The notes: generated by a model not told the origin, from the letters alone. A stretch of DNA of 64,000 nt from Nitrososphaerota archaeon (GCA_027320425.1 DAHVLJ010000020.1:1-64000), one strand, 5' to 3'; positions 24,797 to 32,635 are shown, counted from the first letter of the stretch. Made by a program: numbers and translations.

Positions 24797-25867
24797 TTAG
24801 GCGTAGGCTCCACCAGCGTTCGTATCACTTGGAACTCTTGACGCTTCCAACTCCCAGATAAGTGGCATCCTTGACCTGCCACCGCGTCCTTCAAGCACCA
24901 GCAACTTGTCCGTCCTGTCAATCTTGAACTGGCGGGTCAGGAAGGGCCCAAAGTTCTCTGCGCACACCTGGTGGAACCCTTCGGTCTTTCCTTCGAGCTT
25001 CGCTATGTCTCCCCATTTCTCGTATCTGAACTGTCCTCCCATCGGCGAGCGCCACGTCTCAGCTGCAAAGGAATAGCCTTCCGGCCTGGCCTGGTTGATT
25101 ATAGCTATCGCCTGCGTCATCGGGTCCGGGCCCTGTATGAGGTTCACAGCCAATTCCCTGCCCTTCCACATGAGCAATTCGGGCTGGAAGTTGGCTCCTT
25201 CGCCGATGACCTTGCGGGCGTTGTCTAGCTGCATGTCATAGATGAGGGTCAGCATGTCGCGCGTCTTGGCGTCTTTTAATCCACTCACCCACTTGCTTTT
25301 GGCCTCCTCTACTTTCTTCTCGATTTCGACCTGTGGCGCCTTCGGCTCGCCCGAGGGCGTGTTCTTCCACTTCTCCAGGGCAGTCAAGGCGTACCGCCAC
25401 ACGACCCGCCTCATGGCAAGGAACTCGGGTTCGGGGAGACCGGGCGAGAACTCGTGTATGGAAGTCATGATGCCGTAAATCAGCTCTTCGTCCTGCATGT
25501 TGCGGTGAACCTTGCAACGAGTGTCGAGTATTTTGGTGAATCCGAAGGCCAGCCTCAACTTTCCTGCCTCCTGGACGAAGAAACCGTGTCGCAGCGCAGG
25601 TCTGAAGTCAAGCCTTTCGCGCTTCGCCTTCTCCTTCTCCCACTTCCACTGTTCCTGGGTCATACTTGCAATCGGGGGGATGTCTGTTTGGTACTTTGTG
25701 GGCTGGGTCGAGAACTTCGACTGATCATAGGGCCTATCCTGTGCTTTCCGGTCGGACATCCATCCTTGGATTACCTTGTCGACCTCTCCTCTAAGGACGC
25801 GTCTGAAGACCATGGTGCCATCATAGTAGATGTCGACGTACTCATCGGGAGGGGAGCTCAACTCCAT
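24797..25867 (-). CDS. Unknown 356-residue protein
   Basis: The N-terminal 40 residues (VDIYYDGTMVFRRVLRGEVD) resemble a short beta hairpin. Residues 65-100 are charged and helical (QWKWEKEKAKRERLDFRPAL), the centre is helical, and the C-terminus has alternating beta elements (RQFKIDRTDKLLVLEGRGG). There is no membrane segment, signal, or recognised motif. A TATA-like gattaaaagc at 25887-25896 precedes the ATG at 25867 by about 20-29 nt, so the gene is very likely real. It converges with the membrane protein gene at 24025. No function is proposed. Confidence 0.75.
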   Translation of the reverse strand: MELSSPPDEYVDIYYDGTMVFRRVLRGEVDKVIQGWMSDRKAQDRPYDQSKFSTQPTKYQTDIPPIASMTQEQWKWEKEKAKRERLDFRPALRHGFFVQEAGKLRLAFGFTKILDTRCKVHRNMQDEELIYGIMTSIHEFSPGLPEPEFLAMRRVVWRYALTALEKWKNTPSGEPKAPQVEIEKKVEEAKSKWVSGLKDAKTRDMLTLIYDMQLDNARKVIGEGANFQPELLMWKGRELAVNLIQGPDPMTQAIAIINQARPEGYSFAAETWRSPMGGQFRYEKWGDIAKLEGKTEGFHQVCAENFGPFLTRQFKIDRTDKLLVLEGRGGRSRMPLIWELEASRVPSDTNAGGAYA

Positions 25868-25948
25868 GACCTTGACATAATCCTGGGATTAAAAGCACCC
25901 CAGAGGTCCAGGATGCTTGGTGTCGTCTGCTCGAGTGTCTGGGTCGAA

Positions 25949-26725
25949 CTAACGCCTTGGGCTCTTCGCGATTTGCTCAAGTGTCGTCTCGAAGCCTGAC
26001 GACTGAAGTAAATTCCCGATAACCAGTATGTCTGCGCCCGCTTTCGCGGCGGTCGTTGCCGCCTCGGGTGTAGTTATGCCACCGCCTACGATTAGAATCC
26101 CATCGTAGACTTTCCTGACGGCCCTTATCGTCTCTTGGGGTATCGGCTCGCCCGACCCGCTTCCCGCCTCGAGGTATAGCGTCCTCATTCCAAGGTACTT
26201 CGCCGCAAGGGCGTAGATCACCGCCAAGCTCGGTTTGGATGCGGGCAGGCCATTGACCTGGCCGATGAAGCTGGCCGCGCTGTGGTTGCCGAAGACCAAG
26301 TAACCCATTGGGATGGCCTCGATTTTGCTCTTGTAGACCTCTATCGCCCCCAGCGCCTGGGCCCCGACGATGAAGTATGGATTGGTCGAGTTGAGCAGGG
26401 AACTGAAGAGGATAGCGTCAGCATATCGTGATACACCGGTAATGTTTCCGGGGAAAAGAACCACGGGAATCCGGCGTGATTCGTTGTGACCTTGGCGTGA
26501 CTCCATGTGACTCTTCACCGACCTCACAATCGCGTCGAGTCTTCCTTGATTGGCAAGGGTCGAGCCGCCGACAAGAACCAGAGACGCCCCGACGCCGACT
26601 GCCTTGGCTGCCGTGGCTGCGGCTTGCTTCGGAGAGAAGTCCTCGGGATCTATTAAGGCGGCGACTATCGCCCCTTTCTTCGTTTCGTGTAGGAGTTCTT
26701 TCTCTACTGGGCCGAGCTCTAGCAA
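25949..26725 (-). CDS. Geranylgeranylglyceryl phosphate synthase
   Basis: 258 residues forming a TIM barrel. AALIDPEDF binds Mg and the substrate, VGGSTLANQGRLD follows, VVLFPGNITGVSRYADAILF is the family signature, YLEAGSGSGEPIP and VGGGITTPEAA bind phosphate, and ADILVIGNLL closes the barrel. The enzyme joins geranylgeranyl diphosphate to sn-glycerol-1-phosphate, the first committed step of archaeal ether lipids. TTG at 26725 sits immediately after the elf1 stop, so the two genes form an operon. Confidence 0.93.
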   Translation of the reverse strand: MLELGPVEKELLHETKKGAIVAALIDPEDFSPKQAAATAAKAVGVGASLVLVGGSTLANQGRLDAIVRSVKSHMESRQGHNESRRIPVVLFPGNITGVSRYADAILFSSLLNSTNPYFIVGAQALGAIEVYKSKIEAIPMGYLVFGNHSAASFIGQVNGLPASKPSLAVIYALAAKYLGMRTLYLEAGSGSGEPIPQETIRAVRKVYDGILIVGGGITTPEAATTAAKAGADILVIGNLLQSSGFETTLEQIAKSPRR

Positions 26726-26726
26726 A

Positions 26727-26987
26727 TCAGACCCCGGCCTTGGCGTAGTCGTCTACGAAGGTGTTGTAGACGTCTATGTTGGCCCTCTTGGTCGAGTATC
26801 GCATTTCCCTGCCGGCATGTAGCGGGCAGTTGGGGTTGCCGCATGTGACGCGAAACACAAAATCCTGTGATGCAGGATCCTGTTCTGATGTGATACGAAT
26901 CGCTATCAGACCGCAACGAGGGCATGCGAAGACAGAAGGCAGCGTCCTGTGGACCACTCGAAGGGTTTTCTTGCGTCTCCTACCCAA
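26727..26987 (-). CDS. Elf1-like zinc-binding transcription elongation factor
   Basis: 86 residues with a basic N-terminus (MGRRRKKTLRVVHRT), a first CxxC (FACPRCG) and a second pair (CGNPNC), ending in YNTFVDDYAKAGV. This matches archaeal homologues of eukaryotic Elf1, which associates with elongating RNA polymerase. The start is TTG at 26987, giving the typical basic N-terminus. A TATA-like cttatcta (minus strand, about 27018-27027) lies about 30-40 nt upstream. It is co-transcribed with the GGGP synthase gene. Confidence 0.88.
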   Translation of the reverse strand: MGRRRKKTLRVVHRTLPSVFACPRCGLIAIRITSEQDPASQDFVFRVTCGNPNCPLHAGREMRYSTKRANIDVYNTFVDDYAKAGV

Positions 26988-27177
26988 TCTCTCTCGCCCG
27001 CTCGTCTGTTATCTGAAGTAGATAAGGTAGCATCTCCTGCGCTCAGGTAGCGATTCGTATTATTTCGCGTTTTATTCTGCGCTTATTACGTTTCTATGAA
27101 CTTTTGATTGATAGACGTTGATTTGTTGTAAACACCGGGTTGGGAATCCTTAATACAAAAGAAGCAACAGAGTTGGC

Positions 27178-27534
27178 GTGGACCTACCAGATACGCTTGT
27201 AGAAAGATCGTCGCTGACCAAGCGGCAGTTGGAGGCGTTGGAAAGCTACCTTCGGGTCGCGCTTGGTGAGATCAGGTATCGAGAGGCCGCCGCCAGCGGA
27301 ACTTCGAAGCCAGTAACTGTTGGGTCGTACTTTCGGAGCGTACAGCAGGCAAGAGAGAACGTCAGGAAGTCCATTGTCACGCTCTTGATTGGGATTTGGT
27401 TGGGTGTCGTAAAAGTGGAGGACGTCAGAAGGCTGCTAGATGTCGCTGGTGGGGGAGTTAGAGACCTCTCGGCGGAAGAAAACGCTCGGCTTGTGGGGTT
27501 GCTGCGAGCGTTGGTCGACCGGATAGTCGCATGA
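27178..27534 (+). CDS. Small helical hypothetical protein
   Basis: 118 residues, mostly helical: LTKRQLEALESYLRVALGEIRY at the N-terminus, then SYFRSVQQARENVRKSIVTLLIGIWLGVVKVEDVRRLL. No motif is recognised. GTG at 27178 is preceded by ccttaatacaaaag (27149-27162), a TATA-like box at the right distance for a leaderless message. The 190 nt upstream (26988-27177) are AT-rich relative to the surroundings and show no gene. The helical arrangement could support DNA or protein binding, but there is no direct evidence. Confidence 0.65.
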   Translation: MDLPDTLVERSSLTKRQLEALESYLRVALGEIRYREAAASGTSKPVTVGSYFRSVQQARENVRKSIVTLLIGIWLGVVKVEDVRRLLDVAGGGVRDLSAEENARLVGLLRALVDRIVA

Positions 27535-27798
27535 TTGGCTTTTCACATCGCGTGGGGCGTCCGGCCGCTTGATGTGATGTCCAGAGTAAGTAGACGTCGA
27601 ACACAAAATTAACGCGTCCGATTCCTGGGTGGCCTGTGGTTTTCCTCCTGGTGGCCTGATATCTGAGTTCGTTTCATGGTGTGCAGGAGCAATCAAGGTG
27701 GGTTTCGTAGTCTGTCCAAGACATGAGCGTGTGGCTTCGGAAGAGGGTTCTTCGGGTCACAGTTTATATCACAACAAAAATCACGCGGGAGTCACGCG

Positions 27799-28404
27799 AT
27801 GGTCGACCTCATCACGTTGGCTCTCCTAGCGGCGTCCTTCTTCTTCGTCGTTTTGGCTTTCCTCCTGCTGGTAAGGTATAGGGAGGTTTCCCAACGCATC
27901 AACGTATCTACAGACCTTGGGCGTGACCTTTGGGCTTCTCTAGAGCAACGTCTCAAGAAGCAGGACGCGCGTATCCTAGATATGATGGCCAGGGTTGAAG
28001 TGATCCAAGCCAGAGCGATGGCGGCTGCCGCGGCCGCGCCGCCTGTCGCTGCCCCTGCCGTGACTCCAGAACCCAGTTCCCCTTCCGGAGGCGCGAAGAT
28101 GGGCCTTGAATCACCTCCTACGCAACAGCCTGCATCACAGATATCACGCGAACCCCAGGCATCCGCGGCGCCTCGACCTGCCTCGCAGTTGGACGAAACC
28201 CACCTAGCTGCGATGCGGCTTCTAAGCGAAGCCCCGAAGAACACCCGGCAGCTTACGGATGCCCTTGGAAAGTCTCGTGAGCACACCGCCAGGATCATGA
28301 AAGGCCTCTTCGAGTCGGGGCTGGTCCGACGCAACGACGCTTCCAAGCCTTTCGTCTACGAGCTGACAGACGAGGGCAGGCTCCGGCTGTCTGCGCCTAG
28401 ATGA
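27799..28404 (+). CDS. Membrane-anchored winged-helix protein
   Basis: 201 residues. One N-terminal membrane helix (LALLAASFFFVVLAFLLLV, residues 7-25), a helical stalk to about residue 72, a disordered Ala/Pro-rich linker (residues 74-130), then a C-terminal winged helix (AAMRLLSEAPKNTRQL, LGKSREHTARIMKGL, and the wing VYELTDEGRLRL). Such tethered winged-helix proteins are recurrent in Thaumarchaeota-like genomes; some may regulate transcription from the membrane. ATG at 27799 follows cagtttatatc at 27759-27769. The 264 nt upstream contain no gene I can support. Confidence 0.8.
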   Translation: MVDLITLALLAASFFFVVLAFLLLVRYREVSQRINVSTDLGRDLWASLEQRLKKQDARILDMMARVEVIQARAMAAAAAAPPVAAPAVTPEPSSPSGGAKMGLESPPTQQPASQISREPQASAAPRPASQLDETHLAAMRLLSEAPKNTRQLTDALGKSREHTARIMKGLFESGLVRRNDASKPFVYELTDEGRLRLSAPR

Positions 28405-28768
28405 CCGTGACGCCTTCGAGTCCATTCAGGTGCTCGTCGCTCGTGTATAGCCTGGCCGACGCCTGCCGCGCTGTCGCATAGATGAGCGCGTCGGCGAAGT
28501 GGAGCCCGTGCTCGAGGCTGTAGTCCGCGGCTTCCAGTGACAGAGTCTGGTCGACGGGGACGACCGTGGTCTGGCTCAGGGCGGCGACCGCCTCCAAGGC
28601 CGCTTCCTCGCCTTTGGCCTTCTTCGCTTTCCTGTAGACCTCATAGAGCACCACCGCCGAGGTGATGATGTCGGTCGGCCGGGACCCTTCGATGATCCTG
28701 TTGTACGCCTCGGCCTTTGGTCCGTCGGTGAGGCGCTCAATCCACCCGAAGCTGTCGACGCTTATCAA
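28397..28768 (-). CDS. vapC: VapC-like PIN-domain toxin
   Basis: 123 residues. Acidic PIN-domain residues D5 (SVDSF), E43 (VVLYEVYRK), D93 (HFADALIYA) and D111 (TSDEHL) are in the standard order. PIN toxins are Mg-dependent RNases, often cutting tRNA or rRNA. TTG at 28768 overlaps the antitoxin stop by 4 nt, and the 3' end overlaps the convergent winged-helix gene by 8 nt. The RNA target is unknown. Confidence 0.92.
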   Translation of the reverse strand: MISVDSFGWIERLTDGPKAEAYNRIIEGSRPTDIITSAVVLYEVYRKAKKAKGEEAALEAVAALSQTTVVPVDQTLSLEAADYSLEHGLHFADALIYATARQASARLYTSDEHLNGLEGVTVI

Positions 28769-28974
28769 TCGCGCTCGGTCTCGTCGCGCAGCTCCGCCGC
28801 GTCCATCCCGTGCAGCATCCCCCTGGTCGTCGACAGAGGGCGCACTGGAACATACTGGAGGATGCCGTGCTTTGTGATTGCCATCATTGTGTCGCCGGGC
28901 TTGATGCCGGCCTCTTGGCGTATTCTTTCAGGGATGACGACCTGATACTTCTTCGAAACCTTCACGCTTTCCAT
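28765..28974 (-). CDS. vapB: VapB/AbrB-type antitoxin
   Basis: 69 residues. VKVSKKYQVVIPERIRQEAG followed by GDTMMAITKHG is the SpoVT/AbrB swapped-hairpin DNA-binding domain; the C-terminal 30 residues would wrap the toxin. It precedes the PIN toxin gene with a 4-nt overlap, the typical antitoxin-first operon that represses itself. A TATA-like cgatatatg lies at about 29007-29015, 33-41 nt upstream of ATG 28974. Confidence 0.92.
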   Translation of the reverse strand: MESVKVSKKYQVVIPERIRQEAGIKPGDTMMAITKHGILQYVPVRPLSTTRGMLHGMDAAELRDETERD

Positions 28975-29060
28975 CGATGCTCTATTCGTTCAACGACATT
29001 GGCTTCGATATATGCGTTTGCTACCGCCCCAGTCAAGAAGATCCGCGCCCCCCTCCCCAG

Positions 29061-29086
29061 GGCTTCGTTTGTTTCCACTCTAAGAG
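29061..29086 (-). repeat. Weak origin-recognition-box-like element
   Basis: On the minus strand it reads AGAGTGGAAACAAACGAAG. It matches the core GTGGAAAC and the following A/G-rich part but lacks the leading CTCC and the clean G run, so it is a mini-ORB at best. Confidence 0.45.
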
Positions 29087-29228
29087 CCCCAAAGAGGATA
29101 GACCTCTTACGTTAGTAAAAAGAGCCCGCACTTGGTATGCAGGCTTGATGGGATATGCCTTGGGGTCTATGGCTGGACGCAATTGGTTGGTATAAGACAC
29201 CACTGGATGGTGTTTTGTTCGAGAGAGG

Positions 29229-29256
29229 GGCTCCAGTGGAAAGATAGGGGTGGGGG
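29229..29256 (+). repeat. Origin-recognition-box-like element
   Basis: CTCCAGTGGAAAGATAGGGG followed by TGGGGG on the plus strand. It matches the archaeal ORB pattern of an Orc1-binding core plus a G-rich tail; one base (G for C after AAA) differs from the sister copies. Confidence 0.7.
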
Positions 29257-29304
29257 CTCAGACGTGAACACAGGTGAACCGACAGGCCAGGCAGGCAGAG
29301 GGCT

Positions 29305-29333
29305 GACCCCGGTGTTTCCACTGGAACGCCTCC
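29305..29333 (-). repeat. Origin-recognition-box-like element
   Basis: On the minus strand GTTCCAGTGGAAACACCGGGG, in the opposite orientation to the copy at 29229. The pair is inverted, as in many archaeal origins, and encloses about 50 nt carrying a GTGAAC pair. Confidence 0.72.
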
Positions 29334-29361
29334 AGCCTCTATACCCGAGAAGAGCCCGATT

Positions 29362-29389
29362 CTACCCCCTTTGTTTCCATTGGAGCCTC
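29362..29389 (-). repeat. Origin-recognition-box-like element, best match
   Basis: On the minus strand GCTCCAATGGAAACAAAGGG followed by GGTAG. It has the full core, the AAACAAA spacer and the G run of the known ORB consensus and is the closest match in the region. Confidence 0.75.
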
Positions 29390-29537
29390 TCCAGACCGTA
29401 TCAAGAAGCCACGAGAGTGAACAACAGTGAACGTCCCGGGGCGTATCAAACCATTGTCAAACTAATCGACAGGTGGGTTCACAAGTTCACACCAGACACC
29501 GATAAATCGGGGCTGAGGGCACCGGCCGGGCCGAAAC

Positions 29538-29936
29538 TTGCACAGGAAGATTAAGATCGAGCTCCAAGACGACGAAGGGACGAAGTACACACTGGCCTTG
29601 GAAGGTGCGGTCTCCCGGGAGAAGCTGATGAAGGCCATGGACATGCTCGAAGTCATGGACGTCCCAATGGAGCGATCACACCGCCCGCCAGACGAGGGGA
29701 CCTTCTTCGGCAAGGTACAGACGCTGCTAGAGACCGCGTTCGCGGCCGGAGACTTCTCGTCATCAGACGTGGCGAGAGAGTTCGAGGAGAAGTACAGCCA
29801 ACCCGTCAAGCTCAGTACCATCTCGACCTACCTGGCCCGGCTCGTGGACAAGCAGTACATCAGGAGGGAGAGGTTCGGCAACTCTTGGGTCTACCGAAGA
29901 GTGTACCTGAAGCCGGCACAGGTAGCCGAAAGATAG
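29538..29936 (+). CDS. Winged-helix DNA-binding protein beside the origin
   Basis: 132 residues. The N-terminal 35 residues form a beta-rich region (IKIELQDDEGTKYTLALEGAV). The C-terminal 80 residues form a winged helix (SSSDVAREFEEKYSQPVKLSTISTYLARLVDKQYI, then the wing RRERFGNSWVYRRVYL). TTG at 29538 follows a TATA-like gataaatc (29500-29507) by about 30 nt. It is the first gene rightward of the ORB array, so its promoter is inside the origin region. The role is unknown; the position suggests control of origin or of local transcription. Confidence 0.78.
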   Translation: MHRKIKIELQDDEGTKYTLALEGAVSREKLMKAMDMLEVMDVPMERSHRPPDEGTFFGKVQTLLETAFAAGDFSSSDVAREFEEKYSQPVKLSTISTYLARLVDKQYIRRERFGNSWVYRRVYLKPAQVAER

Positions 29937-30005
29937 CGGACCGGGTTTTTACCAAACACGAAAACTACCACGTTTAATTACTCATTTTGCTGACTGAAAC
30001 ACAGC

Positions 30006-31136
30006 TTGTCACACACGAAATCTCTCCAGGACACCAAAGACGAGGCTCCTGACCTGGAAGCTAGGATAATCAACGCCATAGGCAAAGCGGGGCCAAGGAA
30101 CGTGGCCCAAATCTCCCGGATGACAGGCGCCCACCAAGAGACGATAAGGTACAAAATCAAAAGGCGGTTCGGCAGGCTCGGGTTCAAGTTCCACGCCGAG
30201 GTCGATTACAGTAAGCTAGGTCTAAGCCCACACTGGGCTGACCTGGATTTCACGAAAGCGTACGCCCCGATGGCCACGCAACTGCTCACCGCTCTGAACC
30301 AGGTGGGCTACCTGACTTACTATGGCAAAGTCGTCCCCCAGGGAAACTTCGTCGCACTCTTCACTCTTCCCGACGGGACGACCGAGCAGTACCGGGAGTT
30401 CCTCTCGGAACTCAAGAACCGGGGGATCCTGAGCCGGTTCGTCATCGACAGGGCACCGGTCAGCAGGCACAAGCCCATGGACCCAGAGTTTTTCAGTTTC
30501 AGATCGGGACGATGGGAAATCGAGTGGAACAAAGTACCGAAGTCGGCGTCCAGTCCGCTCCCGGCCGCTTCAAGGGCGGCCCTCCAGGACTTCGACGACT
30601 ACGACCTCGTCATAATCAAAGAGCTCCAGAAAGACTCACTCCAACATCTAACGGACATAGCGAGGAAGCTCAACGTCCACCAGAAGACACTCGAATACCA
30701 TTACAGGACCCACGTTCAGAAGTGGAAGCTCGTCCCGGCGTACAGGATAAGGTGGGCCCAGGATATCTCGAAGAGGCTCATCCACTCGACGGCGACGACC
30801 AGGCTCGCCTTTCACGGCCTCACAAAGACAGAACTGCTCGAGGCACAGACAGCGGTCAGCAAGATACCATTCCTCTGGTCGGAGGACCTCTTGGAAGACG
30901 GAACCTACATCGCCTTCCTCTACGTCCCCCTGACAGACATCATGTCTGTGTCTACATACATCAACGACGCCGCCCCGCACTTGGCCACGAAACTCGAAAT
31001 GGGCTTCATCAAGCCGACAGAGTCGTACCTGTTCACCATTCCCTATAACATGCATCAGGGCGGCAAGTGGAAGTTCAATCCTAAACAGATGACCAGCGCC
31101 CTGCAGAAAGCCTCGGTCTCTTCCGCGCAAAAATAG
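30006..31136 (+). CDS. Two-domain Lrp/AsnC-like helix-turn-helix regulator
   Basis: 376 residues with two HTH/ligand-domain units. HTH 1 is ARIINAIGKAGPRNVAQISRM with recognition helix HQETIRYKIKR (about residues 18-55). HTH 2 is DLVIIKELQKDSLQHL with HQKTLEYHYRTHV (about residues 199-235). Each is followed by a region resembling Lrp-type RAM domains. Tandem proteins of this type are common in Thaumarchaeota-like genomes. TTG at 30006 follows cgtttaattac at 29971-29981. An inverted repeat immediately follows the stop codon. Confidence 0.82.
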   Translation: MSHTKSLQDTKDEAPDLEARIINAIGKAGPRNVAQISRMTGAHQETIRYKIKRRFGRLGFKFHAEVDYSKLGLSPHWADLDFTKAYAPMATQLLTALNQVGYLTYYGKVVPQGNFVALFTLPDGTTEQYREFLSELKNRGILSRFVIDRAPVSRHKPMDPEFFSFRSGRWEIEWNKVPKSASSPLPAASRAALQDFDDYDLVIIKELQKDSLQHLTDIARKLNVHQKTLEYHYRTHVQKWKLVPAYRIRWAQDISKRLIHSTATTRLAFHGLTKTELLEAQTAVSKIPFLWSEDLLEDGTYIAFLYVPLTDIMSVSTYINDAAPHLATKLEMGFIKPTESYLFTIPYNMHQGGKWKFNPKQMTSALQKASVSSAQK

Positions 31137-31140
31137 GGAA

Positions 31141-31160
31141 GACGACCCTATGGGGTCGTC
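31141..31160. terminator. Hairpin between convergent genes
   Basis: A perfect 8-bp inverted repeat GACGACCC/GGGTCGTC with loop TATG directly follows the regulator stop (31136) and covers the 3' end of the convergent small membrane protein gene. There is no T run, so termination is uncertain. It may simply be an RNA structure protecting the 3' ends. Confidence 0.4.
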
Positions 31161-31279
31161 CCACCGATGCCGTCTAGGAACCCCAGGTACAGGCCGTGGG
31201 CCACGGCGAGCCCCACAAGAGCCGTCATGGTCGCGGAGACCAGGAACAGCCCGACCCGGATCTTGACGTCTATGGTCAT
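31148..31279 (-). CDS. 43-residue membrane protein
   Basis: ATG at 31279 on the minus strand opens a 43-codon frame: MTIDVKIRVGLFLVSATM, then a hydrophobic stretch ALVGLAVAHGLYLGFL, ending GIGGTTP. It has one to two membrane segments and reads as a natural small hydrophobic protein. A TATA-like gataaag (complement of ctttatc at 31310-31316) lies 31-37 nt upstream. The stop TAG lies in the hairpin at 31141-31160. No family is recognised. Confidence 0.6.
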   Translation of the reverse strand: MTIDVKIRVGLFLVSATMTALVGLAVAHGLYLGFLDGIGGTTP

Positions 31280-31412
31280 GGCGAGGCACACTTCCAGCCA
31301 GCACTAGTTCCGCTTTATCATCAAGAACCGAACGCTGTTCCATGGTTTCCCCAAACACTCGCACATAATTTCCTACGAAAACAGAGGATAGGCGGGGGCG
31401 CCCGCGCAAACA

Positions 31413-31444
31413 CCTATCTAGACCAGTGTTTCCACTGTTCTTTC
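31413..31444. promoter_or_regulatory. ORB-like box in the orc1/cdc6 promoter
   Basis: The sequence ccagtgtttccactgttc includes the GTTTCCACTG core of the ORB repeats and ends just before the orc1 TTG at 31445. Initiator binding here would repress its own gene, as seen for some archaeal Orc1 promoters. Confidence 0.5.
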
Positions 31445-32635
31445 TTGTCTGACGACGTCAAAGAGATCTTTCGGAGGGCCAAAGAAGGGAAGAGCATTTT
31501 CGTCGATCGCGACTCTCTGAACCCGAACTTCCTCCCCGACAGCCTTCCTTTCAGGGAGGGGCAGTCCAAGGAGATAGCCGAGATACTCTCTCCGATACTG
31601 CTAGGCTCGAAGCCGTCCAACCTCCTGTTGTATGGCAAGACCGGGACGGGGAAGACGGTGGTCGCGAGGAAGGTGCTCAAGACGCTGAAGGACACCGCCG
31701 AAAGGAACAACCTCGTCGTGGCTTATGTCAACGCCAGGACAGAGAGCACAGAATACCGAACCCTGGCGGAGTTCGCGAGGTCGCTGGACCTTCCCAAGGA
31801 CGAGCAGATACCGTTCACCGGTCTGTCAACGGGCGAAGTGGTTGAAAGAATTTCGAGACAGATCAAGAGAAACGGGATGCACGCGGTCTTAGTCCTCGAC
31901 GAGATCGACTATCTCGTCAGGGAATTCGGGGATGGGGTCCTCTATGAATTCACGAGGTCGAGCGAGCGCATGGCCCCGGGCTTCCTTTCGCTCGTTGGCA
32001 TCTCCAACGACCTGAAGTTCAAGGAGGGGCTAGACCCGCGAGTCCTCAGCAGTCTAAGCGAAGAGGAACTCGTCTTTCCGCCATATACGGTCGAGGAGCT
32101 CAGGGCGATTCTCAACGAGAGGGCGAAGGTAGCGTTCAGGCCCTCGGCGGCGTCGCCCGGCGCCATCAATCTCTGCGCCGCAATGGCGGGGTCAGAACAC
32201 GGCGACGCAAGGCGGGCCATCGACCTGCTCAGGATCGCCGGAGAGGTCGCCGAGCGGGAGGGGCGGAAAGGGATCGACGACTCCTGCGTCAGGCAGGCGT
32301 CGTCCAAGATGGAGGTGGACAGGGTGGACGAGGCGATACGCTCACTCCCGGTCCAGAACAAGGCGATTCTCTACGCCGTTTCGAGGTTCGACGGAGGGAC
32401 TAACACCGGGGAACTCTACCTGGCGTACAGCAACCTCTGCAAGAAGCTCGGCATAGAGACACTCACCCAGAGGAGGGTGAGCGGGATACTCGGAGACTTG
32501 GACCTGCTGGGGCTGGTAGAGGCGTCCGTGGTCAGCAAAGGCAGGCGCGGCAGGACAAAAAAAATCCAACTCCTCATAGGACGGGAGGCGCTCACCAAAG
32601 CCCTTTCTGAAGACCCGGCCTTCGACTTCCCTTAG
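31445..32635 (+). CDS. orc1: Orc1/Cdc6 replication initiator
   Basis: 396 residues from TTG at 31445; the frame is open further upstream but covers the promoter. Walker A is GKTGTGKT (64-71), Walker B VLVLDEID, sensor 1 LVGISNDLKF (VGISND), and sensor 2 lies in the lid near GDARRAIDLLR. A C-terminal winged helix (LYLAYSNLCKKLGIETLTQRR) binds ORB DNA. It is the AAA+ initiator recruiting MCM at the origin. The gene lies 1.9 kb from the ORB cluster and overlaps the convergent DP1 gene by 4 nt at the stops. Confidence 0.95.
   Translation: MSDDVKEIFRRAKEGKSIFVDRDSLNPNFLPDSLPFREGQSKEIAEILSPILLGSKPSNLLLYGKTGTGKTVVARKVLKTLKDTAERNNLVVAYVNARTESTEYRTLAEFARSLDLPKDEQIPFTGLSTGEVVERISRQIKRNGMHAVLVLDEIDYLVREFGDGVLYEFTRSSERMAPGFLSLVGISNDLKFKEGLDPRVLSSLSEEELVFPPYTVEELRAILNERAKVAFRPSAASPGAINLCAAMAGSEHGDARRAIDLLRIAGEVAEREGRKGIDDSCVRQASSKMEVDRVDEAIRSLPVQNKAILYAVSRFDGGTNTGELYLAYSNLCKKLGIETLTQRRVSGILGDLDLLGLVEASVVSKGRRGRTKKIQLLIGREALTKALSEDPAFDFP

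Larger units (their letters stand above)
29264..29490. repeat. Three paired GTGAAC motifs
   Basis: GTGAACACAGGTGAAC at 29264-29279 and GTGAACAACAGTGAAC at 29417-29432 are direct pairs with a 4-nt spacer. GTTCACAAGTTCAC at 29477-29490 is the reverse orientation with a 2-nt spacer. They are interleaved with the ORB-like boxes and could bind a regulator or a second initiator. Confidence 0.6.
28975..29537. other. Probable replication origin region
   Basis: A 563-nt stretch with no convincing gene. It contains at least four origin-recognition-box-like repeats (core TCCAGTGGAAAC or its complement followed by a G-rich run) and three pairs of GTGAAC hexamers. orc1/cdc6 lies 1.9 kb downstream, with another box at its own promoter, and DP1 comes right after it. 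This agrees with known archaeal oriC organisation. Direct function is inferred, not shown. Confidence 0.75.

Noticed and set aside
27535-27798. Intergenic stretch with repeated ggtggcctg and possible C/D-box-like tgatg and ctga
   Set aside because: Box spacing and a guide region are not convincing; nothing beyond the promoter of the 27799 gene can be supported.
29132-29554. A 140-codon open frame across the origin region
   Set aside because: It runs through the ORB and GTGAAC repeats, has no family similarity or sensible composition, and overlaps the next gene start. The repeats explain the sequence better.
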